Shown piece after piece: positions 45,060 to 57,318 of a DNA stretch of 64,000 bases. The notes beneath the pieces were generated by a model that was given only the letters and a program-made list of their open reading frames with translations, searched no databases and had not been told where the DNA came from. The stretch comes from Stomoxys calcitrans (Eukaryota; Arthropoda; Insecta; Diptera; Muscidae). How positions within the stretch are numbered: position 1 is the stretch's first letter; each line of letters opens with the position of its first letter. The translations under genes and the position numbers were made by a program. The stretch lies in NCBI RefSeq assembly GCF_963082655.1, contig NC_081556.1, positions 154,752,559 through 154,816,558 of the forward strand. The letters run 5' to 3'.

Positions 45060-45480
45060 TAATGCTATTGCGTTATATTTGGCTGGGAAATTACAACTGG
45101 CTACCGTTGGCAAACTCAAACGCCTCAAGGTGAACAAAATGTTTGTGTATCACACCATAAATCGTTATAATAACACTACTAGTGTTGCCAAACGCCATGG
45201 TGGTGGTCTAAAAAAAACTACCAACAACGCCTTAAATGGTTTGGTGAGTGAAGCTTGAATTCAAGATATGTGAAAATATCCAGTGAAAGAATGCAACATA
45301 TATATATTGAAAAACCAGGTCAAGGTTATACCTTACAAATTCCAAAAGGCACTGAACGTACACCGAAGCAAGGAAAATTTGGACTCAAAAGGGGAAAGGA
45401 GCTGCACTTGCACGAACGTGGTGAGTTTAGGAATATTGTGTTCTCCGACGAGAAAAATTTGTCCAATTGAGCAAATCGTT
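45060..45480 (+). pseudogene. Tc1-like transposase remnant
   Basis: The plus strand at about 45118-45210 reads KRLKVNKMFVYHTINRYNNT and then SVAKRHGGG, the paired HTH and GRPR-like linker region of Tc1-type transposases. After stops and frame shifts, 45255-45470 reads KRGKELHLHERGEFRNIVFS followed by DEKN, around the second catalytic Asp (FSDEKN). The remainder, including the third acidic residue, is lost. Decayed, inactive. Confidence 0.8.
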
Positions 45481-45541
45481 TACTTAACCGAGCGGAATTA
45501 TGAGAATTTGAGCCTATAATCGGGCAAAAATACAAAAAATG

Positions 45542-45840
45542 CAAATTTTGCCCATAAACATTCCACTAAGGAACAGGGGAAAACTTCTCACATATTAATT
45601 AGTGCAGTCCGATTCAAGTTTAAGCTCAATGATAAGGGACCTCCTTTTTAAGGCCGAGTCCGAACGGCGTGCCGCAGTGTGATACCTCTTTGGAGAGATG
45701 TTTTACATGGTATAGTACCATTAGGAGGGGAAAACCACCGCTGACAATTTTTTTCTGATGGTTTCCCCAGGATTCGAACCCCGGCGGTCAGCGTCATAGG
45801 CGGACATGCTAACTTCTGCGCTACGGTGGCCTCCCGAAGT
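45542..45840 (-). mobile_element. tRNA-derived SINE, reverse copy 1
   Basis: On the plus strand it runs from AAATTTTGCCCATAAACATT through GGCCGAGTCCGAACGGCGTG to GGATTCGAACCCCGG (B box, reversed) and CTTCTGCGCTACGGTGGCC (A box, reversed). It lies immediately after the Tc1 remnant. Both promoter boxes are recognisable. Confidence 0.88.
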
Positions 45841-46409
45841 AATTTTCCATTTCAAATGAGGCATGGACAGATGGCCGCTCTCCAATCGTTTTCATCGAGC
45901 CTGGTGTCAAAATAAAAAATCGGGAAGTCCGCTTTTTAGCGGAAATTCGAAATTAGCATCAGAGTTGCGTAGAGAATTCTTTAAGAATTTGAAATTCTGA
46001 GGGAATTTTTGAAATTGCTCAGATATTTCCGATGTTTTGTTAGATTTTTGTGATAATTTCAGACCAAACTCTAAAGTAACATTCGAAATTGACCAGAGAA
46101 TGGGAACATTTTCTGATGTTTAATCTGAAATTCCAAACAGTTTCAGATGCTTCATCGGAAAATCTGAAAAATTTCTGGTGTTTTGTCGGAATATTGCCCA
46201 AAAAGTTAACTGTGATCTAAAAAAACATCCGAAGAACCCGAACCCTCTGTAAAATTTCGTAGGTTTGTTTAGAAAATAATCAGATGCTCTACACATATTC
46301 GAATTTCCTCCTTTTCGATATGACAACTCATCCACTCAGTGATAATGTGGTGAAATGTCGCTTAGTGAGTTTTTTTTTTTTTGTTTTACAACCAACAATC
46401 CCTTAGGAT

Positions 46410-46490
46410 GGTGCATATTAGCCATGGAAGGAATATTTTATTGGGTTGCATATTAACCATGGAAGGAATATTTTATTGGGTTGCCCAAAA
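46410..46490. repeat. Short direct duplication at MITE copy 3
   Basis: The phrase CATGGAAGGAATATTTTATTGGGTTGC occurs twice (about 46423-46449 and 46458-46484). It includes the first bases of the MITE, so the duplication post-dates the insertion. Confidence 0.7.
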
Positions 46491-46675
46491 AGTAATTGCG
46501 GATTTTTTAAAAGAAAGTAAATGCATTTTTAATAAAACTTAGAATGAACTTTAATCAAATATACTAAAGCAAGCTAAAAGTAACAGCTGATAACTGACAG
46601 AAGGAAGAATGCAATTACAGAATCACAAGCTGTGAAAAAATTTGTCAACGCCGACTATTTGGGGGCAACCCAATA
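46475..46675 (-). mobile_element. Mariner-type MITE, copy 3, reverse orientation
   Basis: It starts ATTGGGTTGCCCAAAAAGTA then AAAAGAAAGTAAATGCATTT, and ends GGGGGCAACCCAAT, the reverse of copy 2. The right-hand terminal repeat is shortened (the AAAAAGTAATTGCGG part is missing), and the TTTTA array starts at its edge. Confidence 0.85.
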
Positions 46676-47070
46676 TTTTATTTTATTTTGTTTTATTTTA
46701 TTTTATTTTATTTTATTTTATTTTATTTTATTTTATTTTATTTTATTTTATTTTATTTTATTTTATTTTATTTTATTTTATTTTATTTTATTTTATTTTA
46801 TTTTATTTTATTTTATTTTATTTTATTTTATTTTATTTTATTTTATTTTATTTTATTTTATTTTATTTTATTTTATTTTATTTTATTTTATTTTATTTTA
46901 TTTTATTTTATTTTATTTTATTTTATTTTATTTTATTTTACTTTATTTTATTTTATTTTATTTTATTTTATTTTATTTTATTTTATTTTATTTTATTTTA
47001 TTTTATTTTATTTTATTTTATTTTATTTTATTTTATTTTATTTTATTTTATTTTATTTTATTTTATTTTA
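46675..47070. repeat. TTTTA pentanucleotide array, about 79 units
   Basis: TTTTA is repeated without break from about 46675 to 47070. The only variants I see are one TTTTG near the start and one CTTTA near 46941. Because 5 and 3 are coprime and TTTTA contains no in-frame stop in this strand, all three plus-strand frames stay open (Phe-Tyr-Phe-Ile-Leu repeats). These ORFs are artefacts. Confidence 0.97.
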
Positions 47071-49540
47071 TTTATCTGTATTTTATTTTTAATGTATCTT
47101 TTATTTTGCTCGCCCTTTATTATTTTTAAATTCCTCTCTGGTTTTCACTGTCCCATTTTACAAATCTCTCCCTCAAGAGAGACATTCAAGTACAACGAGG
47201 GGTTACTACGATGCAAAAACAAACCCCAACAAATATGATGGCTTGAATTGGTATCTTTTTTTAATGCCATGCTAGATTTTTTTTATTGAGATTGTGCAAA
47301 TGCATATCTAATTTTATGCGTATTCGGTGGCAAATGCTCTCCTATATGATGCTCACTCTTGGTGTGGTTGTTATTGTAACGCTGTGGGTTTTATTATCAT
47401 CTGAAAATCTTTGGAAGCTTTTCCGCATATCAGAATTTATGGGTTTTATATTAATACTCGGTGTGTATATCGAGACATTGATTTATGATAATCAAAGATG
47501 ATAATTGTTATTGTTAAACATACACACACACTCACACGCGCACAAAACATAGATACAGGTTGTTGTTTTTAAGCGGACTTCATTTTCTTTCTATAAAACA
47601 TTATAATTTAGTGGGAGCTGAGGCATTGGAGCTGTCAGTACTGGTGATAAAGAAATATGACGGCAAAGCGAGAGGATAAGATTAGATTTTATATTTAAAC
47701 TTTTGTAAGGCTTTGTTGGTGTAGAAAAATGTTAGATATAATTAGTAAAATTCTTAATAGAAATTCAATTATTGTTGAAAATTTCGTAATAATCGAAGTT
47801 TAGTGGCAAATTTTGTCAAAACTTGAATTTCATAGAATATCAGCTAAACCCAGCTTAGCCTTCTTCTACAATACGCCATATAAAAAAATTTGCAAATTTT
47901 GGCCAAATTTGATTGAGAAAATTTGATTTTCTTTGAAATTATTTTATGTAAAATCACAGTCAAAATTGTATTTACAGAGAATGTTTTGCTGAAATTTTCT
48001 TTTTAGACAAATTATTCAAATATTTCTTTTTTTTTTTTGAAAATATAGGATATTGCGATTTAAATCTCTTGCAACCATTTGACTTTAATTCGTTTATCCA
48101 AAGATTCGTTGAGGGCTTTCATACCTTTTACCGGAATTAATTTGTTATTGATGGTGCCGATGAATGTTTAATGGTCGTGTAAACAGTTAATTGGATTGTC
48201 ACATTTCCCACTCTGCAAATATTTACAAGTTTGGGAAAAACAATGCCAACTGGGTAGAAGGCAGGAAGACAGGCTGTATGACGTATGCAATATGAATGAG
48301 ATTCCATCACGATGATGATGATATCCATCACTCCATCACAGCAGCTATGCTACACCATGATGTATATGAAGTAACCAAAAATCGACAGGTGCTGCAACTG
48401 ATGATGGTGGTGACATATAAAGTTGTGAGCTTTTTTTCAACTTGTTTTGAAGTCTGTTCACATATGTATACACCGATAAGTTTAAATGCCACAAAAATCA
48501 TTGAGTAGGAAATGCCCATAATCATCAGCTCACGATATAAAAGCATGCTTAACTCTGGATGAGTTATCTTAAAAATTGGATCAAGCTCCAAAATAAGACT
48601 AAACAAACAAAGACCAATCACAAAACATGTTTTGTCTATTAGCAACTTGTTGTCTTTGACTCTGGTTTTCTTGGTAAACTCTTGTATATGATACCATTTT
48701 CAAAGACCACAACAAATGCCACCAACCAACAGTTTTAGCTTAAAAGCTTTGCCATTTGGGGAAATAATGTGGCTTGTCATTAAGTCCATCAATGCTATAC
48801 CTTTGGTAAGTTAAGTTATGAGCTGTGATACCTGAAGAGGGTCAATAAACTCATGGATGAGTTGACTTTCACTGTACTCGTATTTATGAGTCCTTAACGT
48901 ACTATACTGTTGCCCAAAAGAAATCATTTATAACGCCAGACCCCCTCAAAATGCATCACCCATGACAATGTATCTTTAAGATATAAACGGCATTCCCATC
49001 CTCTACTCATGCCACATATAACTCATGCAAGGACTGTAAGTGGTGAAATTTTGAAAATTAACTTGAATAATGTTTGCAGGCATTTGATGGTAGAAAACTG
49101 CATAAAAAACACGTACTACAACTACAGCATCCGACAATGAAGACCACACAGCACCATCGGTTACATAAAAGCCCAAAGAGTGTCTGTAACTGTGTATGAT
49201 TAAAGTTGTCTGGCCAAGAGACAAGAAATATGACCAACTTTTTTAGCGACTGGCAAAGTGCAGCGAACAAACCAATTTAATAAAATTTAATTAAAAATAA
49301 AATTTTAACAAAACATTTTACTGAAATAATTAAATAAATAAAGAAAAATGCCAAATAAATATACACAAAATTGTTTAAGAAATAAAATATTCCAAAAATT
49401 TTTCTATATAAGAAAATTTAACAAATTTTGCTATAAAAAAAAATGTTAACAACATTTCCCAGAAAATTTTCAAGAAAAAAAATTTTAAATCTTTTATAGA
49501 AAAAATTTTTAAAGAAAAAAATTCTATAGAATTAAAGGCA
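47071..49540. other. No recognised gene
   Basis: An open minus-strand stretch at 48645-48328 is hydrophobic (for example YSMIFVAFKLIGVYICEQ), and a plus-strand stretch at 47286-47501 also is. Neither matches a family I can name, and neither has convincing splice partners. The rest is AT-rich. Confidence 0.3.
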
Positions 49541-49640
49541 AGTAAAAAGGCATTAAGTTCGGCCGGGTCAAACTTTAGATACCCACCACCTCGGGTGTAT
49601 ATGTAAACCCCCTTTCGCCACAATCTGGTGAAAATTTTTT
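49541..49640 (+). repeat. Family A1 head fragment
   Basis: The head TTAAGTTCGGCCGGGTCAAA, then ACCCACCACCTCGGGTGTAT and CAATCTGGTGAAAAT, breaks off where the mariner remnant starts. This suggests that the mariner sequence or a deletion cut the element. Confidence 0.75.
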
Positions 49641-49659
49641 ATTAAAATCGATAATACGG

Positions 49660-50155
49660 TCCATATAATCGATGCGCCTCAAATGGTCTATCCCCTAAGC
49701 CCAATTTTGGCATAATTATTTCAACAATTCGGCCGGTATCTCACGCATAAATGCTTCAATGTTGTCTTCCAATGCGTCAATAGAAGCGGGCGTGTCTGTA
49801 TAGACATGAGCATTAACATAGCCTCACAAAAAATAGTTAAAAGGCGTTAAATCGCACGATCTAGGCGGCCAATTGACCGATCCCGAACGTGAAATAAAAT
49901 GTTCACCGAACTTGCCTCTCAATAAGTCCATTGTTACGCGTGCTGTGTGGCATGTGGCACCATTGCATTTTGGGCAAAAAAAATAGATATCATCTCACGC
50001 TACGATTCACATCCTCTTTGAGGAAGTACGGCCCAATGATGCCACCAGCCCATAAACCGCATCTAATTGTGACTTTTTCTGGATGCATTGGTAGCTTTTG
50101 CAGTGCTTCTGGCTGATCTCCAAAATCGACAATTCTGCTTATTTACGTACCCAAA
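49660..50155 (-). pseudogene. Mariner-superfamily transposase remnant, C-terminal half
   Basis: The minus strand, in mixed frames, reads YVNKQNCRFW, then PEKVTIRCGLWAGGIIGPYF (by frame change), then VNWPPRSCDLTPFNYFL with the third catalytic Asp, and finally TDTPASIDALEDNIEAFMRE. An in-frame stop replaces Trp after FNYFL and more stops follow. It is related to the elements at 21475 and 26139 but covers the opposite end of the protein. Confidence 0.82.
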
Positions 50156-50156
50156 T

Positions 50157-50455
50157 GCAAATTTGCCCTTGAACATTCCACTAAGGAACTGGGGCAAACT
50201 TCTCACAAATCAATGAGTGCTGTGCTATTTAATTTTAAGTTCATTGATAAGGGAACTCCTTTTTATAGTCGAGTCCGAACAGCGTGCCGCTGAGCGACAC
50301 CTCTGTGAGGAGAAGTTTTTACATGGCAAAAAACCTCACAAATGTTGCCAGCATTAGGAGGAGAAAAATTTTCTGATGTTCCTGTCAGGATTAGAAACCA
50401 GGCGTTCAAAGTCATAGGCGGATATGCTAACCACTGCGCTACGGTGGCCTCCGAG
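50157..50455 (-). mobile_element. tRNA-derived SINE, reverse copy 2
   Basis: The same order as 45542-45840: AAATTTGCCCTTGAACATTC, GTCGAGTCCGAACAGCGTGC, a decayed B box (GGATTAGAAACCAGG) and ACTGCGCTACGGTGGCCTCC. It is joined directly to the mariner remnant. Confidence 0.86.
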
Positions 50456-50630
50456 CCAAACTGAACACAATTTTAGAGCGGTGAACTTTCTCAACAAAGC
50501 ACGCATATTGATAATAAAATTCAAGACAAAACTGAAGATATTTGACAGTGAAACAAAACACAAAACGTGCGTGAGCTGTTTAAACCAATGTTGCCGAAAA
50601 GCTAATAGCTAAAAAATCACCCTTAATATA

Positions 50631-51575
50631 TATAACATCAACTGGTATGTTGTACGTTCCGTATAGACTTTCAAATGGCTTAACCGATTTTCTTAAAAAT
50701 TTTACACACGGTGCAGAATAGTCCTGCGGTAAATAGGGAACTTAATTTTTTGATATCTTAAGGGGGGTGTACTCCGCCCCTGACCACAAAACCGCCACCC
50801 AAAACCAAAAGTGAACCGATGGGGACGATATGGATATCAATTGAAACGTATTAGAGAGTAAAATACAAATATTTTATTAAAAAATTGGTCGAAGTATCCA
50901 GGGGGCTGCTACAACCCCAAAATTCCTAGAAACAGACATATTAGACGTTCATGTCAATATAAGACTCAAATGAAAGGTATTCGGGAGTACATTATTAGGG
51001 GGCCGCCCAACATTGGGAGTTTGGACGTCCAATTTATTTGAGAATAGAAAATGAATCAGATATCCAATTTCGGGAACAAGTGGTTGGGGGGACGCCCCAC
51101 CCTCTAAACTCCCCCTAAACCAGACGTATTACCATCAATGGCAATATGGGGCTCAAATGAAAAAAAATTGGGAAAAGGCACGGAATTGGTATAACCATAA
51201 CCATAACGGAATTGGTAAAACATATAACCTTTCGGGACCAAGTGTATGGGATTTCGCCTCACCCCAAAAACATGTTCCATTCTGGACTTATTCAATGACC
51301 ATGGTAATATGGTCCTCAAGTTAAAGGTAGTTGAGAGTAGGACAGGAATCTTATGTCTATTTTAGGGGCCCCACCACCAAAACTCCCCCAAACAGGACAT
51401 ATTTACCTAAAATCGTAATATGTGCATAAATAAAAGTATTTGGGAGTAGAGCACGAATTTGATTCAACTCAATCCCCAAATAGTACTTATTTATCATCCA
51501 TGACAATATAGGGTTCAATATAAGGTATAGGAGGGTGGAAGAAGGCTCAGCGGAGTGGGCCTGGCTCAGCTAGTC
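50631..51575 (+). repeat. Dispersed repeat family C
   Basis: It starts with TATATATAACATCAACTGGT and TTCAAATGGCTTAACCGATT, then units of about 150-180 bp with GGCTCAAATGAAAGGTATT, GGGAGTA.A..ACGAATCTGATATCC and CCCCAAAACTCCCC-like C-runs, ending AGCGGAGTGGGCCTGGCTCA. Fragments occur at 36955-37450 and 53480-54030. There are no long ORFs. Confidence 0.65.
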
Positions 51576-52119
51576 TTTTTTTTTTAAATAAAATTTTTAA
51601 AAGTAGTTTAAAGACAAAATTTCTAGAAAATTAAGATAATTTTTTTTTTAACTTAAATAAAATTTTTTTACAAATTTTCCTACGAAAATTTCGACAAAAT
51701 TTTCAAAGTTTTAAGATAAAATTTCTAAAAAATTAACATAATTTTTTTTTACCACAAATTAAAAAAAAAATTTTTAAACTTTTGATAAAATTTTCTATAG
51801 AAAAATGGATATAAAATTCCAAAAGAATTGAAATAAAGAAAAATTAAAATAAATTAAAAAAAAAAAACTAAGGAAATAAAATGTTGACCAAATTTTGTTT
51901 TGGAGACAAAATTTTTGGAGCTTTATTTTAGAAATATGATACAAATTTTTATAAAAAAAATATTAGAAGATTATATTAGAAAAATATAACTTATTGAATT
52001 TTTAACAACATTGTTAATATTGATGATATTGTAAAGATGTATAGTTTTGAGAACATTTTCTATAGATTTAAGAGAAGCTTCCCCAGAGTTGGGGTGTTCC
52101 TGGACAAATTTTAGATTAG

Positions 52120-52205
52120 ATGAAAAACTCTATTTTTTATTACTTTACTTTAATTGGCAATGACGGAACATTTATCCCATTAATCGAGAGTAGCGTTCCA
52201 AGTAA
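52120..52205 (-). repeat. RTE-type LINE 3' tail fragment
   Basis: TTACTTTACTTTAATTGGCA and ATGACGGAACATTTATCCCA correspond to 4381-4420 (TTACTTACTTTAATTGGC, TGACAGAACATTTGTTCCA). Only the last ~80 bp of the element is present, as expected for 5'-truncated LINE insertion. Confidence 0.7.
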
Positions 52206-53479
52206 ATTTGGGGTAAAATTTTTAAAGATATTGAATTCTTTTAACAACTCACGTGAGGATTTCAGTCAAGAAAATTTTTCTGCAGAAGTTGTATTAAATG
52301 AAGCGATCTTTTCCACAAATCTCATATATTCCAAGAAATCTTTTTTACTTTTCACCCATTTAAATCCACAGTGCTTTTCCTACACCGAGCTTTAAATAAC
52401 ACAAGTTACAAATTGTTTTAGTTCTTTTTGTGTGTGTGCGAAAAGACCCGCGACCAGACTTCAAGGTTCTACCTTGTCCCGCATCCCAAAGAAAACATAT
52501 GTCATAGTCTGCTAAAGTTTTTATATGACTTGTATGCTCATTGTTTATTCCACCCAAACCATCGGGTGGGTGAAGCGGGTGGTATTAATTTTTCCCGGCG
52601 CTGGAGTTGCTGTCGTTTATCATTTGAAATGATGAAAATGAAATGTCAACAGGAGTAGCTCTCACAAAAGATGGAAAGAAGGAAAAAAAAAGAGTTATAG
52701 CACGAAATAAATAATAATTTCAATATTTAGGTTTTCAGGTCATCAGCATAATGAACTAATTAAAAAGACAAAAAGCCTTCTAGCAAGGACTTGTTGGTTT
52801 AAAAGCGAAAAAGAATGTTAGCCAACATCTTTCAGGTAAATAATATCAAGAACAAATAAAAACGTCTGTAGCAGTAAATGACTTCATTGCCTTCAATTGC
52901 AATCATTTGATGGATCCTGTTGAATTCAATTGTAAGCATCTTTACTCACTTCTCTTGCCCCGCTTTCGTTGTCACTCTTATTTGGTCTTCCTTTTTTTTG
53001 TTGCGTTGCATTTAAATTGTATTCACTCATTTGTCCGGGAAGCACGTGCTTCTAATGTTTTCTTGTCTGTCTGTTTATTGTTGTTGTTCATTCAGAAGAT
53101 TGTGTTTTTGTGAAGTTTATAAGGCTGGCCTTTGGTACGAGTATGCTTTTGGCAGCATGGCAAACAATGGAAAAACCAAAGGACTTAGTGTATGGGGTAT
53201 GATGGCAATAAAAGCCTGTAAAACGTGACCATATACTTTTCGCTAGTGTTAAATAATTTATAAATTGTTTAAGCATTGTCTTTTTTGTTGTGGCTGCTGG
53301 TGATACAGCTGCTACCATTGTTGCTACCTTGAGTTTGTTTTAATTATGCAAACTGCTTTACAAGTGTTTGGATGGGAGAAACGACTTTCTTTTAAAGCTG
53401 AATAATATAATCCTTCATATTCTACTAAGAAAGGATTTGTTTGCTTATGAAGTAAACATAAATTGGTACAATTGACTTT
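52206..53479. other. No recognised gene
   Basis: AT-rich DNA with short unconvincing open stretches (for example 52428-52658 and 52907-53113). No domain or splice structure can be supported. Confidence 0.3.
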
Positions 53480-54030
53480 TAATCAAACTATCGGGGACCA
53501 ATCCCCAAAACCGCCCTCTAAGCGACTTTATGGCTTGATAATGACAATATCAGCTCAAATTAAAACTAATTGAAAGTAGATTGCGAATCTGACATTCAAT
53601 TTCAAGGCAGGTACCTGTGGTCACCTTACCCTCAAAATAGCATAAACCGTCAAATATATCGATCAGGATAATATGTGTCATAAATGAGTTGTTTTTGGAA
53701 CAAGAGTTCGATTCTACCATATTACTATTGTCTGGAAAGTCCTACTGACACTATACTTAGGACATTTGAATCATTGAACCAAGGAAGGACCCAAAAGTTA
53801 TTTGGTAATACAGCACGAATCTGATATAAAAATTCGGGGCCAGGCTACCCCAAGTCCCTCCAAGTTCCTCCAAGCATACATGTAGTTTTATAGTGGCAAC
53901 ATAGGGCTCAAATTAAAGCAAATCTAATATTGAAATTCGAGGCTGAGTATCTAGGGCCCCCAAATTCATAATACCGTAAATTGACAATTAGGTCGATTAA
54001 GATAATATAAGTCATAAATCAAATAAAAAG
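53480..54030 (+). repeat. Family C fragment
   Basis: It contains GACAATATCAGCTCAAATTA, GGCAACATAGGGCTCAAATT and ATACCGTAAATTGACAATTA, resembling the internal units of 50631-51575. It is followed at once by the minisatellite. Confidence 0.5.
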
Positions 54031-56010
54031 GTAGTTTAAGAACCCTTTCACAAAGGGATAGGCAGTCCCTCGAAGAAAGGGATAGTCTAAGTACAATTTC
54101 CTTGGAAAGGGATATTTTTAGTACACTTTCCCTAAGAAAGGGATAGTTTTATTACACTTACCCTTAGAAAGCGATAGTTTTTGTACACTTTCCCTTTTTT
54201 TAGGGCACTTTCCTTACTTTTAGTACACTTTAGCATACTAAGGGGTACTTTGAGCATACTTAAGCAAAGGAAAGGATAGTTTTAGTACACATTCCCCAAC
54301 GAAGGGTGTACTTTTGGTACAGGAAGAGGTAGTTTTAGTACACTTTCCCAAACGAAGGGGTATTTTTTAGTGCACTTTAGCAAAAGAAGGAGTTGTTTTT
54401 GTACAATTTCTCAAAGGAAGCACCAGTTTTAGTACACTTTCCCAAAGGAAGGGGTAGTTTTAGCAAACTTTCCCAAAGAAATAGATAGTTTTAGTACACT
54501 TTCGGAAAGGGAGAAGAAGTTTAAATACACTTTCCCAAAGGGAGGACCAGTTTTATTGCACTTTCCCAAAGGATGGAGTAGTTTTAGTACACTTTTCAAA
54601 AGGAAGGAGTAGTTTTAGTACACTTTTCCAAAGGAATGAGTAGTGTTTTATTACATTTCTCCGAAGGAAGGGGTAGTTTTAGTATACTTTCCCGAAGTAA
54701 TGGGTAGTTTTAGTACACTTTCCCTATGGAAGGGGTAGTTTTAGTACACTTTCTCAAATTAAGGAGTACTTTTAGTACACTTTTCCAAACGAAGGGGTAC
54801 TTTTAGTACACTTTAGCAAAGTAAGGAGAACTTTAAGCATACTGAAGCAAAAGAAAGGGTAGTTTTAGTACACTTTCCCGAACGAAGGCGTACATTTGGT
54901 ACACTTTTCTAAACGAAGGGGTACTTTTAGTACACTTTGCCAAAGGAAGGGGTAGTTTAACGGCACATTCACGAACGAAAGGTTTTTTTAGTACACTTTC
55001 CCGAACGAAGTCGTACTTTTGGTACACTTTTCTAAACGAAGGAGTATTTTTAGTACACTTTGCCAAAGGAAGGGGTAGTTTAAAAGCGCATTCCCGAACG
55101 AAGGGGTATTTTTTTTAGTACACTTTAGAAAAGGAAGGGGTAGTTTTAGTACAATTTTCCAAAGGAGGGAAGAGTTTTAGTACATTTTCCCGAAGGAAGT
55201 AGTAGTTTCAGTACACTTTACCAAAGGAAGGAGTAGTGTTTTTGTGCAATTTCTCAAAGGAAGGGGTAGCTTTAGTATACTTTGCGAAGGAAAGGGTAGT
55301 TTTACTATACTTTGCGAAGGAAAGGGTAGTTTTAGTATATTTTCGCAAAGGAAAAAGAAGTTTGAGTATACCTTGCCGAAGGAAAGGATAGTTTCAATAT
55401 TCTTTCTCAAGAGAATAAGTTTTAGTACACATACCCAAAGGAAGAAGTGGTTTTAGTACACTTTCCCAAAGTACCAGTTTTAATGCACTTTCCCAAAGGG
55501 CCAGTTTTAGTACACTTTACCAATGGAAGGAGTAGTGTTTTAGTGCACTTTCCCAAAGGAAGGGGTAGTTTTAGCAAACTTTTTCAAAGAAAGGGATAAT
55601 TTTAGTACACTTTCCCAAAAGAAGAAGAAGTTTTGGTACACTTCCCAAAAGGAAGAAGTGGTTTTAGTATACTTTCACAAAGTAAAGTCCAGTTTTAGTA
55701 CTGTTTCCCAAAGGAGGGACCAGTTTTAGTGCACTTTCCCAAAGGAAGGTGTAGTTTTTTTGCACTTTCCCAAAGGAAGGAGTAGTTTTAGTACATATTC
55801 CCAAAGAAAGGAATACTCTTACTACACTTTCCCAAAGAAAGGAGTAGTTTTAGTATACTTTCTCAAAGTAAGGAGTAGTTTTAGAACACTTTCCCAAAGG
55901 AATAGGAACCTTTAGTAGAGTTTCCCATAGGACTTGGTACACTTTCCCAAAGGAATGGCTACTTTTAGTACACTTTCCCACAGGAATTGGTAGTTTTAGG
56001 AATAGGTACT
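54030..56010. repeat. Two-kilobase degenerate minisatellite
   Basis: The unit is about 30 bp with consensus CCCAAAGGAAGGGGTAGTTT followed by TAGTACACTTTC. Roughly 60 units are present, with many substitutions and small indels. Local higher-order similarity is visible: 54840-54980 resembles 54990-55110. Open frames on both strands (for example 54833-55066 and 55177-55410) are by-products. Confidence 0.92.
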
Positions 56011-57318
56011 TTGGGTACATGTTTCGATCATTCGGCCTGGCTGAAGACAGATCGTTTTAACGTTTCTTTTTATGGTTAATTAATTTAATCATAGCTAGGC
56101 ATTTGACAAACGTTTCACTTAAAAATAGATATCAAAAAAAAAATCTTTTCTGAATCTTTGAAATTTTTAATCCAATTTTCTGAATTTGGAAAACAATCTC
56201 TTGAGTACATTATTTATCCTTTGGGAAATAGTGTACTTTGATTTGTTTTAGATCGAACACTTTAATTCTACCCCTGCCCTTTCAAACTGCCAAAAATTTC
56301 TATAGCCGCATAATTTTCCAAGGATTTTTATGCAGTAAATCGTTTCAATATCTCCCTTGCATACGCACCCACACAAAACACAACATGAAACCAGACATTA
56401 TCATAAAGTCAAAAGGTCAATGTTTACCTTTTTTATCTCCTCCCGCTCAAATGTAGCCAGAGGCAATGGAGCATTGTAATTTTTTAACAACAAGCCTAAA
56501 TATTTAATAAGTTTCGATTTTCAATGAAGACAACTACGAAACGACTACCAAAAACAATTCAGCAACAAATGTTGCAAATAAAAAATGCCATAACATAGTG
56601 AGTTGTAATGTGAATGTTAAACAGGATAAAATTGATTGCAATGCCAAGTGTATGGGTGGTTACAATGCAGAAAGGATACTACGTTTGTTCGGCTCATTGC
56701 TTTTATTTGCAACTGTAACACATTTAAAATGTAAACAAACCTCTCATAAAAAATGGGCAGCATGGCATGGGGGAGAACGACCCATCCCCTTTGCCCAGCA
56801 CAAGGGGTGTGTATGAATAAATAAACCAATAACCAAGCGATAAACATGCTCCCTCACACGTTATGCCTTATGTCAGTTAGTCGGTAAGTCAGTCATACAA
56901 TCACCGTAAAACGGAAATCATATCATTTTCACACACACATTCATCCAACAAGGATTCTCCTCTCCTCTGAGCTCATCACAACATCATAAAATAGTCACAC
57001 ATACGTATCGATGCGATTCATTCATGGGACCAGACGGACAAATGGTCGTTGTCGTCCTCGTCAGTCTGGATTTATAACAGGGTAAAATCAAAAAATTTGG
57101 GCTTTCCAGATGGGAATCTTTACTTTATCAGTCATCACACTACTCTTCAAAATACCACCAACCTTTAGTGTTGGTGCTTTTCAAAATGAAATTTAAAGTT
57201 TTTCCCTTCAGGACACCGTTCGTCCTTCCCACACACCCAGTGGCAGTGATTACGATGAGGTTGCATGGTACAAGTATCACCACCTTAGGGATTAATCGTT
57301 TTGACTGTTTGTGTTAGG
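56011..57318. other. No recognised gene
   Basis: Ordinary AT-rich DNA between the minisatellite and the Transib element. Short open stretches at 56238 and 56598 show no domain. Confidence 0.3.

Noticed and set aside
46632..47238. Three long overlapping plus-strand ORFs of Phe/Tyr/Ile/Leu repeats
   Set aside because: They are the mandatory translation of the TTTTA array in all three frames.
54833..55410. Minus-strand ORFs rich in LPFPSQSIVK-type repeats
   Set aside because: By-products of the ~30-bp minisatellite; the frame breaks whenever the unit length changes.
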